From Amorphus coralli DSM 19760 (GTDB lineage Bacteria > Pseudomonadota > Alphaproteobacteria > Rhizobiales > Amorphaceae): a stretch of DNA of 64,000 bases. This document shows, piece by piece, positions 49,275 to 58,142 of this stretch (its first letter is position 1; every line of letters starts with the position of its first letter). Both the position numbers and the translations under genes were made by a program. Location: NCBI RefSeq assembly GCF_000374525.1, contig NZ_KB894571.1, forward strand, positions 186,001-250,000. The letters run 5' to 3'. The notes below the pieces were generated by a model. The model did no database searches. It had not been told where the DNA came from and worked only from the letters and a program-made list of their open reading frames with translations.

Positions 49275-49928
49275 TCAGACGTCGATCAGCGTGTCGATGA
49301 AGCGGTGATATTGCTGCAGCTTCGGTCGCTCGTTGTCGGCGGGATCGACGTAGCTGATCGTGTTCTTTCCACGCCACTCCTCCGGCAGCACCAGGCAGCG
49401 CACGAAGGTGGTGGATTCCTCTTCCGTGGTTGGCGCGAGAACCGGATCCGGACCGCGCTCGAACCAGACATCACCGGCCTTGTACCAGTAAGACTCGCCG
49501 TTCTGCTGGATGTTGATGGCGCCGCTCTGGACCATGCGGATACCGGGGCCGGGATGGACATGGGTGAAGGCGGTTGCCCCCGGCGGGAAGTAGACGCGGT
49601 CGAGGCGCAGCACGTAACGGCCGGACGGCGCAAGATCCTCGAGCGCGCGTTCGATGCGGATGTCGGAGCCGGCCACCGACGCCGGATCAGTCGCGCCATG
49701 ACCGAGCTGCCAGGTCCACACCCGGGACGGCGCCTCGGCCCGGATTTCGACCTCGCCCTCGCAGTAGCAGCCCATGCCCTCGCCGAGACGCACCACGTTG
49801 CGCCGGTCGGTGACGGTGATGTCGCCCGACGCCGCATACACCATGCGGTGCGGTCCCTCGGGCAGCACCGTGGTGGTGCCTTGGGAGTCCAGAACCGTTT
49901 CGATCAGAGTGAGCACGAGGCCAGCCAT
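49275..49928 (-). CDS. Bicupin-like protein 1 of the TRAP cluster
   Basis: Cupin-fold protein of 217 residues, from MAGLVLTLIETVLDSQG to a C-terminal FIDTLIDV. Two beta-barrel regions are apparent. The second has the metal-binding type loop FPPGATAFTHVHPGPGIRMV with two His, followed by GDVWFERGPDPV. The first lacks the His pair. A near-duplicate of identical length is encoded on the other side of dctP. It probably acts in the cytoplasm on, or senses, the imported substrate, but neither enzyme activity nor ligand can be stated. It lies 38 bases upstream of dctQ. Confidence 0.82.
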   Translation of the reverse strand: MAGLVLTLIETVLDSQGTTTVLPEGPHRMVYAASGDITVTDRRNVVRLGEGMGCYCEGEVEIRAEAPSRVWTWQLGHGATDPASVAGSDIRIERALEDLAPSGRYVLRLDRVYFPPGATAFTHVHPGPGIRMVQSGAINIQQNGESYWYKAGDVWFERGPDPVLAPTTEEESTTFVRCLVLPEEWRGKNTISYVDPADNERPKLQQYHRFIDTLIDV

Positions 49929-50032
49929 CACGCGCGTCCATCGCTTGATTTGAATGGGGAAGGAAAGTGACCGGCAGCCTGCCGGAGCGAGCCCCGCCGG
50001 CGGAACCGGCGGGACCCGTTGCATCGGAGGGA

Positions 50033-51019
50033 TCAGTCCTGGGCGACGGAGCGCGCCTTGTCGGCGAAAGCCTTCACCCGCGGATCCTTCGCCTCGTAAG
50101 TTTCGTAGATGCCCTGCAGCTTCTCGCGCACCTCGGGGAGCTGCTGGAACTCCGAAACGGTGACGCCCTCGGCCTCGATCTTGCCGCGCGCGTCAGCGTC
50201 CTGCTCCTTTGCCGCCGCGATCTGCGGGGCAATGGTTTCCTCGGCGGCCGCGATGATCGCCGCCTGCTGTTCCTCGCTCAGGCCCGCGAAGCGCGTCGGG
50301 TTGATGACGAGCACCCCCGGCCAGAAATAGTGGCTGGTCAGCACCGCGTTGTCGGCGACCTCGTAGAGCTTCTCGGAGAAGATCGAGGTGAGGTTGATCT
50401 CCGTGGCATCCAGGACGCCAGTCTGCAGCGAGGTGTAGATCTCGCCATAGGGCATCGGCGTCGGGCTGACGCCCACCTCGTTCCAGATGTCGAGATGCAG
50501 CTTGGCGGGCACCACGCGGGTCTTCAGGCCCTGCATGGCGTCGATGGTCGTCGCCTCGGTGCCGTTCGCGAGGAAGTGGCGCTGGCCGCCCTCGTAGTAG
50601 CCAAGCCCCTTGAGATCGATCTCGGACAGGCCGTCCAGCAGCGCCTGCGCCTCGTCGGAGGTCAGCACGACGGAGAGATCGTCGTAGTTCTCGATCAGGA
50701 AGGGAAGCTGCAGGGAATCCATCAGCGGCGTGGATCCGCCGAAGATCGCCGAGGAGATCACGGCGGCGTCGACGGTGCCGAGCCGGACGCCTTCCAGGAG
50801 CTCCTTGTCGTCGCCGAGCTGCCGGGAGGGGAAGATCTTCACCTCGACGGCGCCGTCGGTCTTCGCCTCGACGGCTTCCTTGAACATTTCCGCGCCGGTG
50901 TGGAACGGGTGGCTCGGCTGGGTGACGTGGCCGAGATTGATGGTCGTGTCCTGGGCCTGGGCCGTCACCGCGCCTGCGAACGCGAGGCCGAGAGCCAGTC
51001 CGAGCAGCTTAGCCGCCAT
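50033..51019 (-). CDS. dctP: TRAP transporter periplasmic substrate-binding protein
   Basis: Substrate-binding component of the TRAP system, 328 residues with a signal peptide (cleavage about TAQAQD). The conserved GLKTRVVPAKLHLDIWNEVG and MPYGEIYTSLQTGVLDATE segments contain the Arg that normally salt-bridges the ligand carboxylate, so an organic acid is the likely cargo. An AGGAGGAAG site precedes the ATG at 51019. The order on the minus strand is dctP, bicupin 1, dctQ, dctM, iclR. Confidence 0.93.
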   Translation of the reverse strand: MAAKLLGLALGLAFAGAVTAQAQDTTINLGHVTQPSHPFHTGAEMFKEAVEAKTDGAVEVKIFPSRQLGDDKELLEGVRLGTVDAAVISSAIFGGSTPLMDSLQLPFLIENYDDLSVVLTSDEAQALLDGLSEIDLKGLGYYEGGQRHFLANGTEATTIDAMQGLKTRVVPAKLHLDIWNEVGVSPTPMPYGEIYTSLQTGVLDATEINLTSIFSEKLYEVADNAVLTSHYFWPGVLVINPTRFAGLSEEQQAAIIAAAEETIAPQIAAAKEQDADARGKIEAEGVTVSEFQQLPEVREKLQGIYETYEAKDPRVKAFADKARSVAQD

Positions 51020-51043
51020 GATCGCTTCCTCCTAAAGTGTTTC

Positions 51044-51090
51044 TTTGTTCGATACTCATGATCCGTATATCGAGACAAGTGGAGCGTCAA
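51044..51090 (-). promoter_or_regulatory. Candidate dctP promoter with overlapping palindromic operator
   Basis: On the minus strand a good -35 box TTGACG (51085-51090) stands 15-17 bases from a weak -10 (TATACG or TACGGA). An imperfect palindrome spans 51044-51079, with perfect half-sites TCGATA and TATCGA and partly matching TTTGT flanks. It covers the -10 region about 30-60 bases before dctP. IclR-family proteins bind such palindromes, and an iclR gene ends this operon. Confidence 0.4.
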
Positions 51091-51275
51091 CCGATGACAC
51101 GCGGACGCGCTCGCTCACCGCCCGGACGGGGCAGAGCATGGTGACAGGCAGTCGGATGGAGATTGGGAGGACAGGGTTTGCAGGGCACCCGCGCCGGTGA
51201 AGGCGGCGGGATCGCCGCCCGCGCACCTCAAGGAAGCGGGATCTTGCTTTTACGTTTTCCGCTCGCGACCTGAAG

Positions 51276-51575
51276 TGTCAGGCCGCCCGCCCGGAGCCGG
51301 TGAGCGGAGCGCACTCGGCGTGAGGGGTTTGTTTGATCGCAATCGCGGACAGCGAACCGGTGCCCACTTTTCCTGCGATTGCTCTCTTTCATCGCAATCC
51401 CGGACGGAAAACCGGTTCCCACTTTTCCTGGGATTGCTTGTCAGCGCGCGACTGCGCGCCGCCCGGTCAGGGCGCCCACCCGGAGCCGGTGCGCGCAAGC
51501 GCACTCGGCGTGAGGGGAGGCTTTTTGAGTCGCAATCCCGGACGGAAAACCGGTTCCCACTTTTCCTGGGATTGC
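51276..51575. repeat. B-A-A-B-A composite
   Basis: Part of B (51276-51325), A (51338-51382, stem GCAATCGC/GCGATTGC), A (51393-51437, stem GCAATCCC/GGGATTGC), intact B (51441-51516) and A (51532-51575). The last A ends on the base before the stop codon of bicupin 2. Apart from the dctP promoter region, 51091-51275 shows nothing recognisable. Confidence 0.82.
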
Positions 51576-52229
51576 TCAGACCTCAATCAGCGTATCGATG
51601 AAGCGGAAGTAGCGCTGCAGCTTCGGCAGGTCGGCATCGGCGGGATCGACATAGGCGATCGTGCTGCGGCCGCGCCATTCCGGGGTCGCCACCATGCAGC
51701 GGATGAAGGCGGTGGGCTCGGCCTCCGTCGTCGGCGCACGCACCGGGTCGGGACCGCGCTCGAACCACGCCTCGCCGGCGCGGTAGTGGTGGGAGGTGCC
51801 GTGCTCCTGGATCTCGATCGCGCCGGTCTTCACCACCCGGATGCCCGGACCGGTGTGGGTGTGGGTGTGGGCGACGGCGCCGGGCGGGAAGTCGACCCGG
51901 TCGAGGCGCATGACGTAGCGGCCGGGAACCGCGATGTCGTCGAGCGGGCGTTCCAGGCGGACATGCGAGCCGGCATAGGCGGCCGGGTCGGCGGCGTCGG
52001 GGGACAGCTGGAAGGTCCAGATCCGGGACGGCACCTCGGCGTGCAGCGTCACCTCGCCCTGAACATAGGTGCCGCTGTTCTCGCCGAGCCGGCGGATGTC
52101 GCGCCGGTCGGTCACGGTGACCTCGCCCTCCACGATGTAGACCATGCGGTGGTCCACCGCCGGCAGCACCGCCTCTCCGGCGGCTTCTCCGATGACGGTC
52201 TCGATCAGGCTCTGCACCAGTCCGGCCAT
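51576..52229 (-). CDS. Bicupin-like protein 2, paralogue of the TRAP-cluster bicupin
   Basis: 217 residues, the same length as bicupin 1 and similar throughout (MAGLVQSLIETVIGEA at the start, FIDTLIEV at the end, WFERGPDPVRAPTTEAEPT in the middle). The metal-loop region is richer in His, FPPGAVAHTHTHTGPGIRVV. It is on the same strand as the TRAP operon but separated from dctP by a repeat composite and the dctP promoter, so it is transcribed independently. An internal duplication followed by divergence is the simplest reading. Confidence 0.82.
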   Translation of the reverse strand: MAGLVQSLIETVIGEAAGEAVLPAVDHRMVYIVEGEVTVTDRRDIRRLGENSGTYVQGEVTLHAEVPSRIWTFQLSPDAADPAAYAGSHVRLERPLDDIAVPGRYVMRLDRVDFPPGAVAHTHTHTGPGIRVVKTGAIEIQEHGTSHHYRAGEAWFERGPDPVRAPTTEAEPTAFIRCMVATPEWRGRSTIAYVDPADADLPKLQRYFRFIDTLIEV

Positions 52230-52315
52230 GTATGGCTCTCCCCTCTTGTCAGCGAGAGGACCTTAGAGCGGATCGGCGCATCGCGGAAATGCGGAGTGTC
52301 CGACCGTGGCGAACT

Positions 52316-52642
52316 TTACGCCGCGGCCGCGTAGATGCGTTCCGCAACGTCGCGGGCGACGTACCGGCCCTTCCAGGAGCGCTGTGGCGAGAACAGCCAG
52401 CCGAGCGCGCTCTGGGACAGCCAGGGGAAGAAGTCGCGGGTGATCTCGGCGATGAACAGGCGGTCGCCCTGGGCCACGGACTTGCGCAGGCTGCCGTAGA
52501 TGGCGTCGGATTCGCGCCCGGTGTCGATCAGCCAGAAGTCGGCGCTGACCCGGTAGGTGTCGCCGAAGCGCTCTTCCAGTTCCCGGTCGAAGGCCCGCGC
52601 GCGCGCTTCGCTCGACCCGTAATAGACGGCGTAGATCGTCAT
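52316..52642 (-). CDS. Hypothetical protein, 108 residues
   Basis: Unrecognised soluble protein starting MTIYAVYYGSSEARARAFDR. It contains ADFWLIDTGRESDAIYGSLR and ends AERIYAAAA; tryptophans and aromatic residues are frequent (DFFPWLSQSALGWLF). No signal peptide or membrane helix. The start at 52642 has GGAGGACCGGGG upstream. The family of small proteins with an N-terminal YAVYY strand and a mid-length DTGR motif is not one I can name. Confidence 0.7.
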   Translation of the reverse strand: MTIYAVYYGSSEARARAFDRELEERFGDTYRVSADFWLIDTGRESDAIYGSLRKSVAQGDRLFIAEITRDFFPWLSQSALGWLFSPQRSWKGRYVARDVAERIYAAAA

Positions 52643-52889
52643 GGCCCCGGTCCTCCGTTGCGCCCGCCCGGCCCGCCTGTTGCGACCACGGCGAGGCGGC
52701 TGTCCCGACTGAGAGGATGGTCGCCCCGACATGGTTAATGGCCGGTTAACCAAGACGGCGAGAGGGGGCCCGAGCCCGCGATTTCAATGCCGCCCGTCCG
52801 TGGCCGATTTTCGCCCGCCCCGTTGTTTCGCCCCCGCGCCGCGTTTATCTCTCGCCCACCGATCAGCCCCTTTTTCGAGCGTTTCCTTC

Positions 52890-54719
52890 ATGGCCCAGCC
52901 CCCGATCCTGACCCTTCAGGACATCCGCCTCACCTTCGGCGGCACCACCCTTCTGGACGGGGCGGACATGGCGCTCGGGCCGCAGGAGCGGCTCTGCCTG
53001 GTGGGGCGCAACGGCTCCGGCAAATCGACGCTCCTGAAGATCGCGGCCGGCATCGTGGAGGCCGATTCCGGTCGTCGCTTCGTGCAGCCGGGCGCCACCA
53101 TCCGCTACCTGGTGCAGGAGCCGGACCTCTCCGGATTCGAGACCGTGCGCGCCTATGTCGACGACGGGCTGGCGCCGGGCGATTCCAGCCATTCCGGGCA
53201 GATCCTGCTTGAGGCGCTCGGCCTAACCGGCGACGAGGATCCGGCGCACCTTTCCGGTGGCGAGGCGCGCCGCGCCGCGCTTGCGCGGGCGCTGGCGCCG
53301 GAGCCCGACGTGCTGCTCCTTGACGAGCCCACCAACCATCTCGACCTGCCGGCCATCGAGTGGCTGGAAGCCACCCTGAAGGCGCGGCGCGGCGCGCTGG
53401 TGCTGATCAGCCATGACCGTCGCTTCCTGGAGCAGCTCTCCACCGCCACCGTCTGGCTGGACCGCGGCACGACGCGGCGCCTCGACCGGGGCTTCGGCCA
53501 TTTCGAGGACTGGCGCGACGAGGTTCTGGCGGCGGAGGAGAAGGAGCGCGCCCGGCTCGACCAGCGGATCGCCCAGGAAACGGAGTGGCTGCGCTACGGC
53601 GTGACGGCACGGCGCAAGCGCAACATGGGACGGCTGCGCGCCCTCGGCGCCCTGCGCGAGGAACGCCGCAACCTCCGCCACCATGCCGGCACTGCGCAGA
53701 TGGCGGTCACGGAGGCCGGCACCTCCGGCAAGCGGGTGATCGCGGCGGAAGCGATCTCCAAGGCCTTCGAGGGACGCCCGATCGTCCAGGATCTCGAAAT
53801 CGAGATCAACCGCGGCGACCGGCTCGGCATCGTCGGGCCGAACGGCGCCGGCAAGACGACGCTGATCAACCTGCTCACCGGCGCGCTGGCACCGGACAGC
53901 GGCACCGTGCGGCTCGGCACGCAGCTGGAAATGGCGACGCTCGACCAGCGCCGCGCCCAGCTCGACCCCGACGAGACGCTGTGGAAGACGCTGACCGGCG
54001 GCTCCGGCGACACGGTGATGGTGGGCGGCCAGCCGCGCCACGTGGCCGGCTATCTGAAGGACTTCCTGTTCTTGCCGGAACAGGCGCGCTCGCCGGTCTC
54101 CGCCCTCTCCGGCGGCGAGCGCGGTCGATTGCTTCTGGCGCGCGCCTTCGCCCGGCCGTCGAACTTCATGGTGCTGGACGAGCCGACCAACGACCTCGAC
54201 CTTGAAACCCTCGACCTGCTGGCCGAACTGGTCGCCGACTATTCCGGCACCGTGCTGCTGGTCAGCCATGACCGCGACTTCCTGGACCGCACCGTGACCT
54301 CGGTGCTGGTGGCAGAGGGCGAGGGCCGCTGGATCGAGTACGCCGGCGGCTACACCGACATGTTGGCCCAGCGCGGCAGCCGGCCGGGCGCGGCGAAGGG
54401 GGACGGCGACGCGAAGGCCTCCGGCGGCGGCGACCGGCCGAAGGAGAAGCCGAAGTCCAGCGCCGGCGGCAAGCGCAAGCTTTCCTTCCGCGAAAAGCAC
54501 GACCTGGAAACGCTGCCGAAGACCATCGAGGGGCTCGAGGCGGAGATCGCCAGGCTGCAGGACAAGCTCGCCGACGCATCCCTCTTCACGCGCGACCCCG
54601 CCGCCTTCCAGAAGGCCACCGCCGAGCTGGAGGCCAAGGCCGCCCAGCGCGACCAGGCCGAGGAGCGCTGGCTGGAGCTGGAGCTCCTGAAGGAAGAACT
54701 CGAGGCGGCACGCTCGTGA
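52890..54719 (+). CDS. ABC-F family ATPase, Uup-like
   Basis: Soluble protein of 609 residues with two ABC ATPase domains and no membrane helices, as in ABC-F translation factors. Domain 1: Walker A GRNGSGKST (about residue 38), signature LSGGEARR, Walker B LLLDEPTNHLDL. Domain 2: GPNGAGKTT (about 317), LSGGERGR, VLDEPTNDLDL. A charged coiled-coil C-terminal domain (about 545-609) follows a Lys/Gly-rich linker, as in Uup. ABC-F proteins act at the ribosome; Uup also influences transposon excision in E. coli. The start MAQPPILTLQDI is at 52890. Confidence 0.92.
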   Translation: MAQPPILTLQDIRLTFGGTTLLDGADMALGPQERLCLVGRNGSGKSTLLKIAAGIVEADSGRRFVQPGATIRYLVQEPDLSGFETVRAYVDDGLAPGDSSHSGQILLEALGLTGDEDPAHLSGGEARRAALARALAPEPDVLLLDEPTNHLDLPAIEWLEATLKARRGALVLISHDRRFLEQLSTATVWLDRGTTRRLDRGFGHFEDWRDEVLAAEEKERARLDQRIAQETEWLRYGVTARRKRNMGRLRALGALREERRNLRHHAGTAQMAVTEAGTSGKRVIAAEAISKAFEGRPIVQDLEIEINRGDRLGIVGPNGAGKTTLINLLTGALAPDSGTVRLGTQLEMATLDQRRAQLDPDETLWKTLTGGSGDTVMVGGQPRHVAGYLKDFLFLPEQARSPVSALSGGERGRLLLARAFARPSNFMVLDEPTNDLDLETLDLLAELVADYSGTVLLVSHDRDFLDRTVTSVLVAEGEGRWIEYAGGYTDMLAQRGSRPGAAKGDGDAKASGGGDRPKEKPKSSAGGKRKLSFREKHDLETLPKTIEGLEAEIARLQDKLADASLFTRDPAAFQKATAELEAKAAQRDQAEERWLELELLKEELEAARS

Positions 54720-55724
54720 GCGGCGGGGCGGCCGGCGGCGGGACCGATAGCGCGCTGCCACCCGGCTTCGCGCGGATCGACGATCCCGACGACCCGAGGA
54801 TCGCTCCCTACCGCGCCATCCGCGAAAAGGATCTCGTCGGACGCATGGAGGGCTTCATCGCCGAGGGCGCGGTGGTGCTGAAGGTGCTGCTGACGCGCGC
54901 GCGCTTTCAGCCGCAGTCGTTTCTCATCGGCGAGAACCGGGTGGAGGCGCTGAGCCGGATCTTTGAGGAGTGCGCATTCCCGGACGGCAAACCGGTTCCC
55001 ACTTCGCCTGGTCTTGCTTTCCCCAGCGCGCGACCGCGCGCCGGCCGGTCAGGCCGCCCACCCGGAGCCGGTGAGCGCAAGCGAACTCGGCGTGAGGGGA
55101 ATCCTTCAGCCGCATGTCCGGACGGAAAACCGGCGCCCACTTTTCCTGGACATGCTCCGGTCTTTGTCGCGTCCAAGCCGGTGCTCGACGAAATCGCCGG
55201 CTTTCACCTGCATCGCGGGCTGCTGGCGCACGGGCTCCGCGGTCCCCTGCCCGACTGGCGCGACCTGCTGCCGGCGCCGGGGAAGCGGGCCCGCATCGTG
55301 GTGCTGATGGGCCTCGCCAACCACGACAATGTCGGCGGCGTTTTCCGCAACGCCGCCGCCTTCGGGGCCGACGCCGTGCTCCTCGATCCCGTCTCCTGCG
55401 ACCCGCTCTACCGCAAGGCGATCCGGGTGTCGGTGGGCGGCAGCCTGACGGTTCCGTTCGCCCGTTTCGAGGATCCGGCCGCGCTCGTCGACGGGTTGCG
55501 CGCCGCATCCATCGAACCGCTGGCGCTGGCGCTCAACGGGTCGGAAACGCTGGCCGGTCTGACACCGCCGGAGCGCGCCGCCATTGTCCTGGGCGCCGAG
55601 GGGCCGGGCCTCCCCAAGGACGTCGTGGCGCGGATGACCGGCGTGCATTCCGATGGCAGCCGGCTTCGACAGCCTGAACGTGGCCACCACCTCCGGCATC
55701 GTGCTGCATCACCTCTCCGCCTGA
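54716..55724 (+). pseudogene. TrmH/SpoU-family RNA 2'-O-methyltransferase with repeat insertion and frameshift
   Basis: Starts with GTG overlapping the ABC-F stop (GTGA). Residues 1-86 and 148 onward form a normal SpoU-type methyltransferase: GLANHDNVGGVFRNAAAFGA (motif 1) and VLGAEGPGLPKD (motif 2). Residues about 87-147 are encoded by an A-B-A repeat composite read in frame. After codon 310 (GTG at 55643) two bases appear to be missing: inserting them gives VRIPMAAGFDSLNVATTSG (motif 3) and a normal stop at 55722-55724. As written the frame continues into unrelated Arg/Pro-rich sequence to 56071. Either a young pseudogene or a sequencing error at 55646. Confidence 0.8.
54974..55155 (+). repeat. 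A-B-A composite inside the methyltransferase gene
   Basis: A degenerate A (54974-55017), an uninterrupted B (about 55024-55098) and a well-formed A (55112-55155, outer stem GCATGTCC/GGACATGC). The reading frame of the host gene crosses all three without a stop. Confidence 0.85.
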
Positions 55725-56002
55725 GCGGCCGGGCAGGTCGGGAAAGCCGCGTCCGGACCGGGCCGCGGGCGCCGGGAGGCCCCGCCCAGCCCACCGCTAT
55801 TCGGGGGTACCCGGCCTACGGGGTGGCGCCTAGGGTCGCCCGCGGCGACCGAATCACGCCTCCCCTCCCCGGTCCGCCTACCAAAACGCATCGAATGTCC
55901 CGCGCGCCCCGGGCCGGCGATCTGTCGGCGCTGCGGCCCGCAGCGGGACCAGCGGCCGGCACACATGGCTGGGGGGCCGTGCCGGCCGCCTCTTTTCCCG
56001 GT

Positions 56003-56105
56003 CGCAATCCCGGACGGAAAACCGCAAGTGCACTTTGCCTGGCTTTGCTCTCTATTCACCGCAAACCCTGACGGAAAACCGCAAGCGCACTTTTCCTGGC
56101 TTTGC
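56003..56105 (-). repeat. Two element A copies after apt
   Basis: A copies at 56003-56048 and 56061-56105, both with the CCGCAAG-type core. The second ends on the base before the apt stop codon. The remainder of the 55725-56002 gap shows no gene. Confidence 0.8.
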
Positions 56106-56651
56106 TCAGTCCCCCTCGAAACACATCAGCGAGTGGACGACGAGGCCCTTGTCGCGCAGTTTCTGCGACCCGCCGAGCGCCGGCAGGTCGATCACGAAGG
56201 CCGCACCGACGATGTCCGCGCCGGAACGCTTGAGGAGTTCGATGGCCGCGTCCGCCGTGCCGCCGGTGGCAATCAGGTCGTCGATCACCAGCACCCGCTG
56301 GCCGGGCTGGATGGCATCGGCGTGGATCTCGATCGTGTCGACGCCGTATTCCAGCGTGTAGTCTTGCCCGATGGTCTTGCCGGGCAGTTTGCCCTTCTTG
56401 CGGATCGGCACGAAGCCGCGGCCCAGCTCGTGCGCCACCGCACCGCCCAGGATGAAGCCCCGCGCCTCGATGCCGACGACGATATCCACCGGCTCGCGCA
56501 GATAGGGCCACAGGAGACCGTCCACTGCCGTCCGCAGGCCAACCGGGTCGGCGATCAACGTGGTGATGTCGCGAAACTGGATGCCGGGTTTCGGATAGTC
56601 AGGGATGGTGCGGACCAGGTCGACGAGCGCGGGCTTCACATAGTCGGACAT
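56106..56651 (-). CDS. apt: Adenine phosphoribosyltransferase
   Basis: Purine salvage enzyme converting adenine and PRPP to AMP, 181 residues. The PRPP-binding motif is [20 protein letters not shown] and the N-terminal [17 protein letters not shown] is characteristic of APRT, as is [15 protein letters not shown]. The start [11 protein letters not shown] at 56651 fits family length; the frame is open another 37 codons upstream without support. Confidence 0.95.
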   Translation of the reverse strand: MSDYVKPALVDLVRTIPDYPKPGIQFRDITTLIADPVGLRTAVDGLLWPYLREPVDIVVGIEARGFILGGAVAHELGRGFVPIRKKGKLPGKTIGQDYTLEYGVDTIEIHADAIQPGQRVLVIDDLIATGGTADAAIELLKRSGADIVGAAFVIDLPALGGSQKLRDKGLVVHSLMCFEGD

Positions 56652-56782
56652 GCGGCGGGTCGGTCCTTCAGCCGGAAAGGCCCCGGACGGGGCGATGCGG
56701 GCGGCACGTGACACGGCCCGATTTCGTCCCGTCCGGATAGGATGCTTTCCCCGCCCTGACAAGGACGGGGAAGGGTGGCGGG

Positions 56783-57002
56783 TCGGTCAGGCCGCCCTCC
56801 CGGAGCCGGTGAGCGAATGCGAACCCGGCGTGAGGGATGTCTCTTTAGTCGCAATCCCGGACGGAGAACCGGTGCCCACTTTTCCTGGGATTGGCCTTCT
56901 CCCCGCAATCCCGGACGGAAAACCGGTTCCCACTTTTCCTGGGATTGGCCTTCTCCCCGCAATCCCGGACGGAAAACCGGTTCCCACTTTTCCTGGGATT
57001 GC
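56783..57002 (-). repeat. B fragment and tandem array of three A copies after truA
   Basis: Part of B at 56783-56836, then A copies starting at 56851, 56905 and 56959, exactly 54 bases apart with the linker GCCTTCTCCCC. The last ends at 57002, directly on the truA stop codon at 57003-57005. Confidence 0.85.
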
Positions 57003-57740
57003 TCAGTAATCCACCCGAACCAGGTAGAGCCCGTCGGGCGGAGCGACGGGGCCGCAGCGGGTCCGGTCGGCCGCCTCGAGCGCCGCCGCCATGTCGCGCG
57101 GGCGCCACTTGCCCTGCCCCACCTGCACCAGCGAGCCGACCATGGACCGGACCTGATTGTGCAGGAAGGAGCGCGCCGAGGCCTCCACCGTTATCTCGGC
57201 GAGGGCGCGGCGCACTGTCAGCCGGTCGAGCGTCTTCACCGGGCTCGCCGACTGACACTGGGCGGAGCGGAAGGTGGTGAAGTCGTGGTGGCCGACGAGG
57301 GCCTGTGCGGCGGCGTGCATGGCGTCGGCGTCGAGCGCCATGCCCACCTGCCAGGCGAGGCCGCGATCCACGGTGAGCGGTGCCCGGCGATTGACGATCC
57401 GGTAGAGATAGTGGCGCGCGGTGGCGGAGAAGCGGGCATCGAACGTGTCCGGCACGGCCTGCGCCGCGACGACGGCGATCGGGTCCGGGCGCAGATGTGC
57501 GTTGATGGCATCGCGCACCCGGTCCGGTGCCCAGTCTTTCGCGAGATCCACATGGGCGACCTGGCCGAGCGCGTGGACGCCGGCGTCGGTGCGGCCCGCC
57601 CCGCCGACGGTGACGGTCTCGCCGCTGAAGCCGGCGATCGCCGCCTCCAGCCGGCCCTGCACCGACCGGCCCTGCGCCTGGCGCTGCCAGCCGACGAACG
57701 GACCGCCGTGATATTCGATGGTGAGCCTGTAGCGGGGCAT
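57003..57740 (-). CDS. truA: tRNA pseudouridine(38-40) synthase
   Basis: Isomerises uridines 38-40 in the tRNA anticodon stem, 245 residues. The catalytic aspartate is Asp52 in [14 protein letters not shown]. YDGTxF-type opening is [12 protein letters not shown], and [17 protein letters not shown] is conserved near the C-terminus. Its companions fmt and def lie upstream on the same strand, but a brnTA module and repeats now separate them from truA. Confidence 0.95.
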   Translation of the reverse strand: MPRYRLTIEYHGGPFVGWQRQAQGRSVQGRLEAAIAGFSGETVTVGGAGRTDAGVHALGQVAHVDLAKDWAPDRVRDAINAHLRPDPIAVVAAQAVPDTFDARFSATARHYLYRIVNRRAPLTVDRGLAWQVGMALDADAMHAAAQALVGHHDFTTFRSAQCQSASPVKTLDRLTVRRALAEITVEASARSFLHNQVRSMVGSLVQVGQGKWRPRDMAAALEAADRTRCGPVAPPDGLYLVRVDY

Positions 57741-57767
57741 TCAACTCATGCTTTCAAGAGTGACAAT

Positions 57768-57811
57768 CCGCAAGGAGCGGCCGATGGTTCCTACTGGCGC
57801 CGCTCTTGCGG
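57768..57811. other. Long hairpin between brnA and truA
   Basis: A 13-bp stem with one bulged base (57768-57781 with 57799-57811, arms CCGCAAGGAGCGGC and GCCGCTCTTGCGG) closes a 17-base loop. It lies between the brnA stop and the truA start. Without a T-run it may attenuate brnTA read-through into truA. Confidence 0.45.
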
Positions 57812-57842
57812 CCGCTTCCTGTGCGTGAGGTGCGTGGTCAGG

Positions 57843-58142
57843 TCACCGCCTGCCCTTGGCGCTCCTGGTGAAATCCAGCAGGATCTCATTGATACGGGTC
57901 TGCCATCCACGACCGCCGGCCTTGAAATAGTCGACGATCTCCGGATCCAGGCGGATCGTGACGGGAACCTTCGGGTTCTCGAGCGGCGGCCGCCCACGAC
58001 GGATCAGGACGTCTGCAGGCGGATTGTCCGGATCCGCAAGCGCATCGGCCGTGATCGCCGCATCCTCTTCCGGTGTCATGTCGTCCGCATATTGACGCGC
58101 GAGCCGGCTAAGCTCTTCAGCGCTTCGTGACAGCTTCGGCAT
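57843..58142 (-). CDS. brnA: BrnA-type antitoxin
   Basis: Antitoxin of the BrnT/BrnA type II system, 99 residues. The C-terminal ribbon-helix-helix is VPVTIRLDPEIVDYFKAGGR then GWQTRINEILLDF, preceded by a basic GRPPLENPK linker and an acidic N-terminal half that would wrap the toxin. BrnA dimers repress the operon. It overlaps the 3' end of brnT by 26 bases, and the toxin-first gene order is typical of this family. Confidence 0.85.
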   Translation of the reverse strand: MPKLSRSAEELSRLARQYADDMTPEEDAAITADALADPDNPPADVLIRRGRPPLENPKVPVTIRLDPEIVDYFKAGGRGWQTRINEILLDFTRSAKGRR

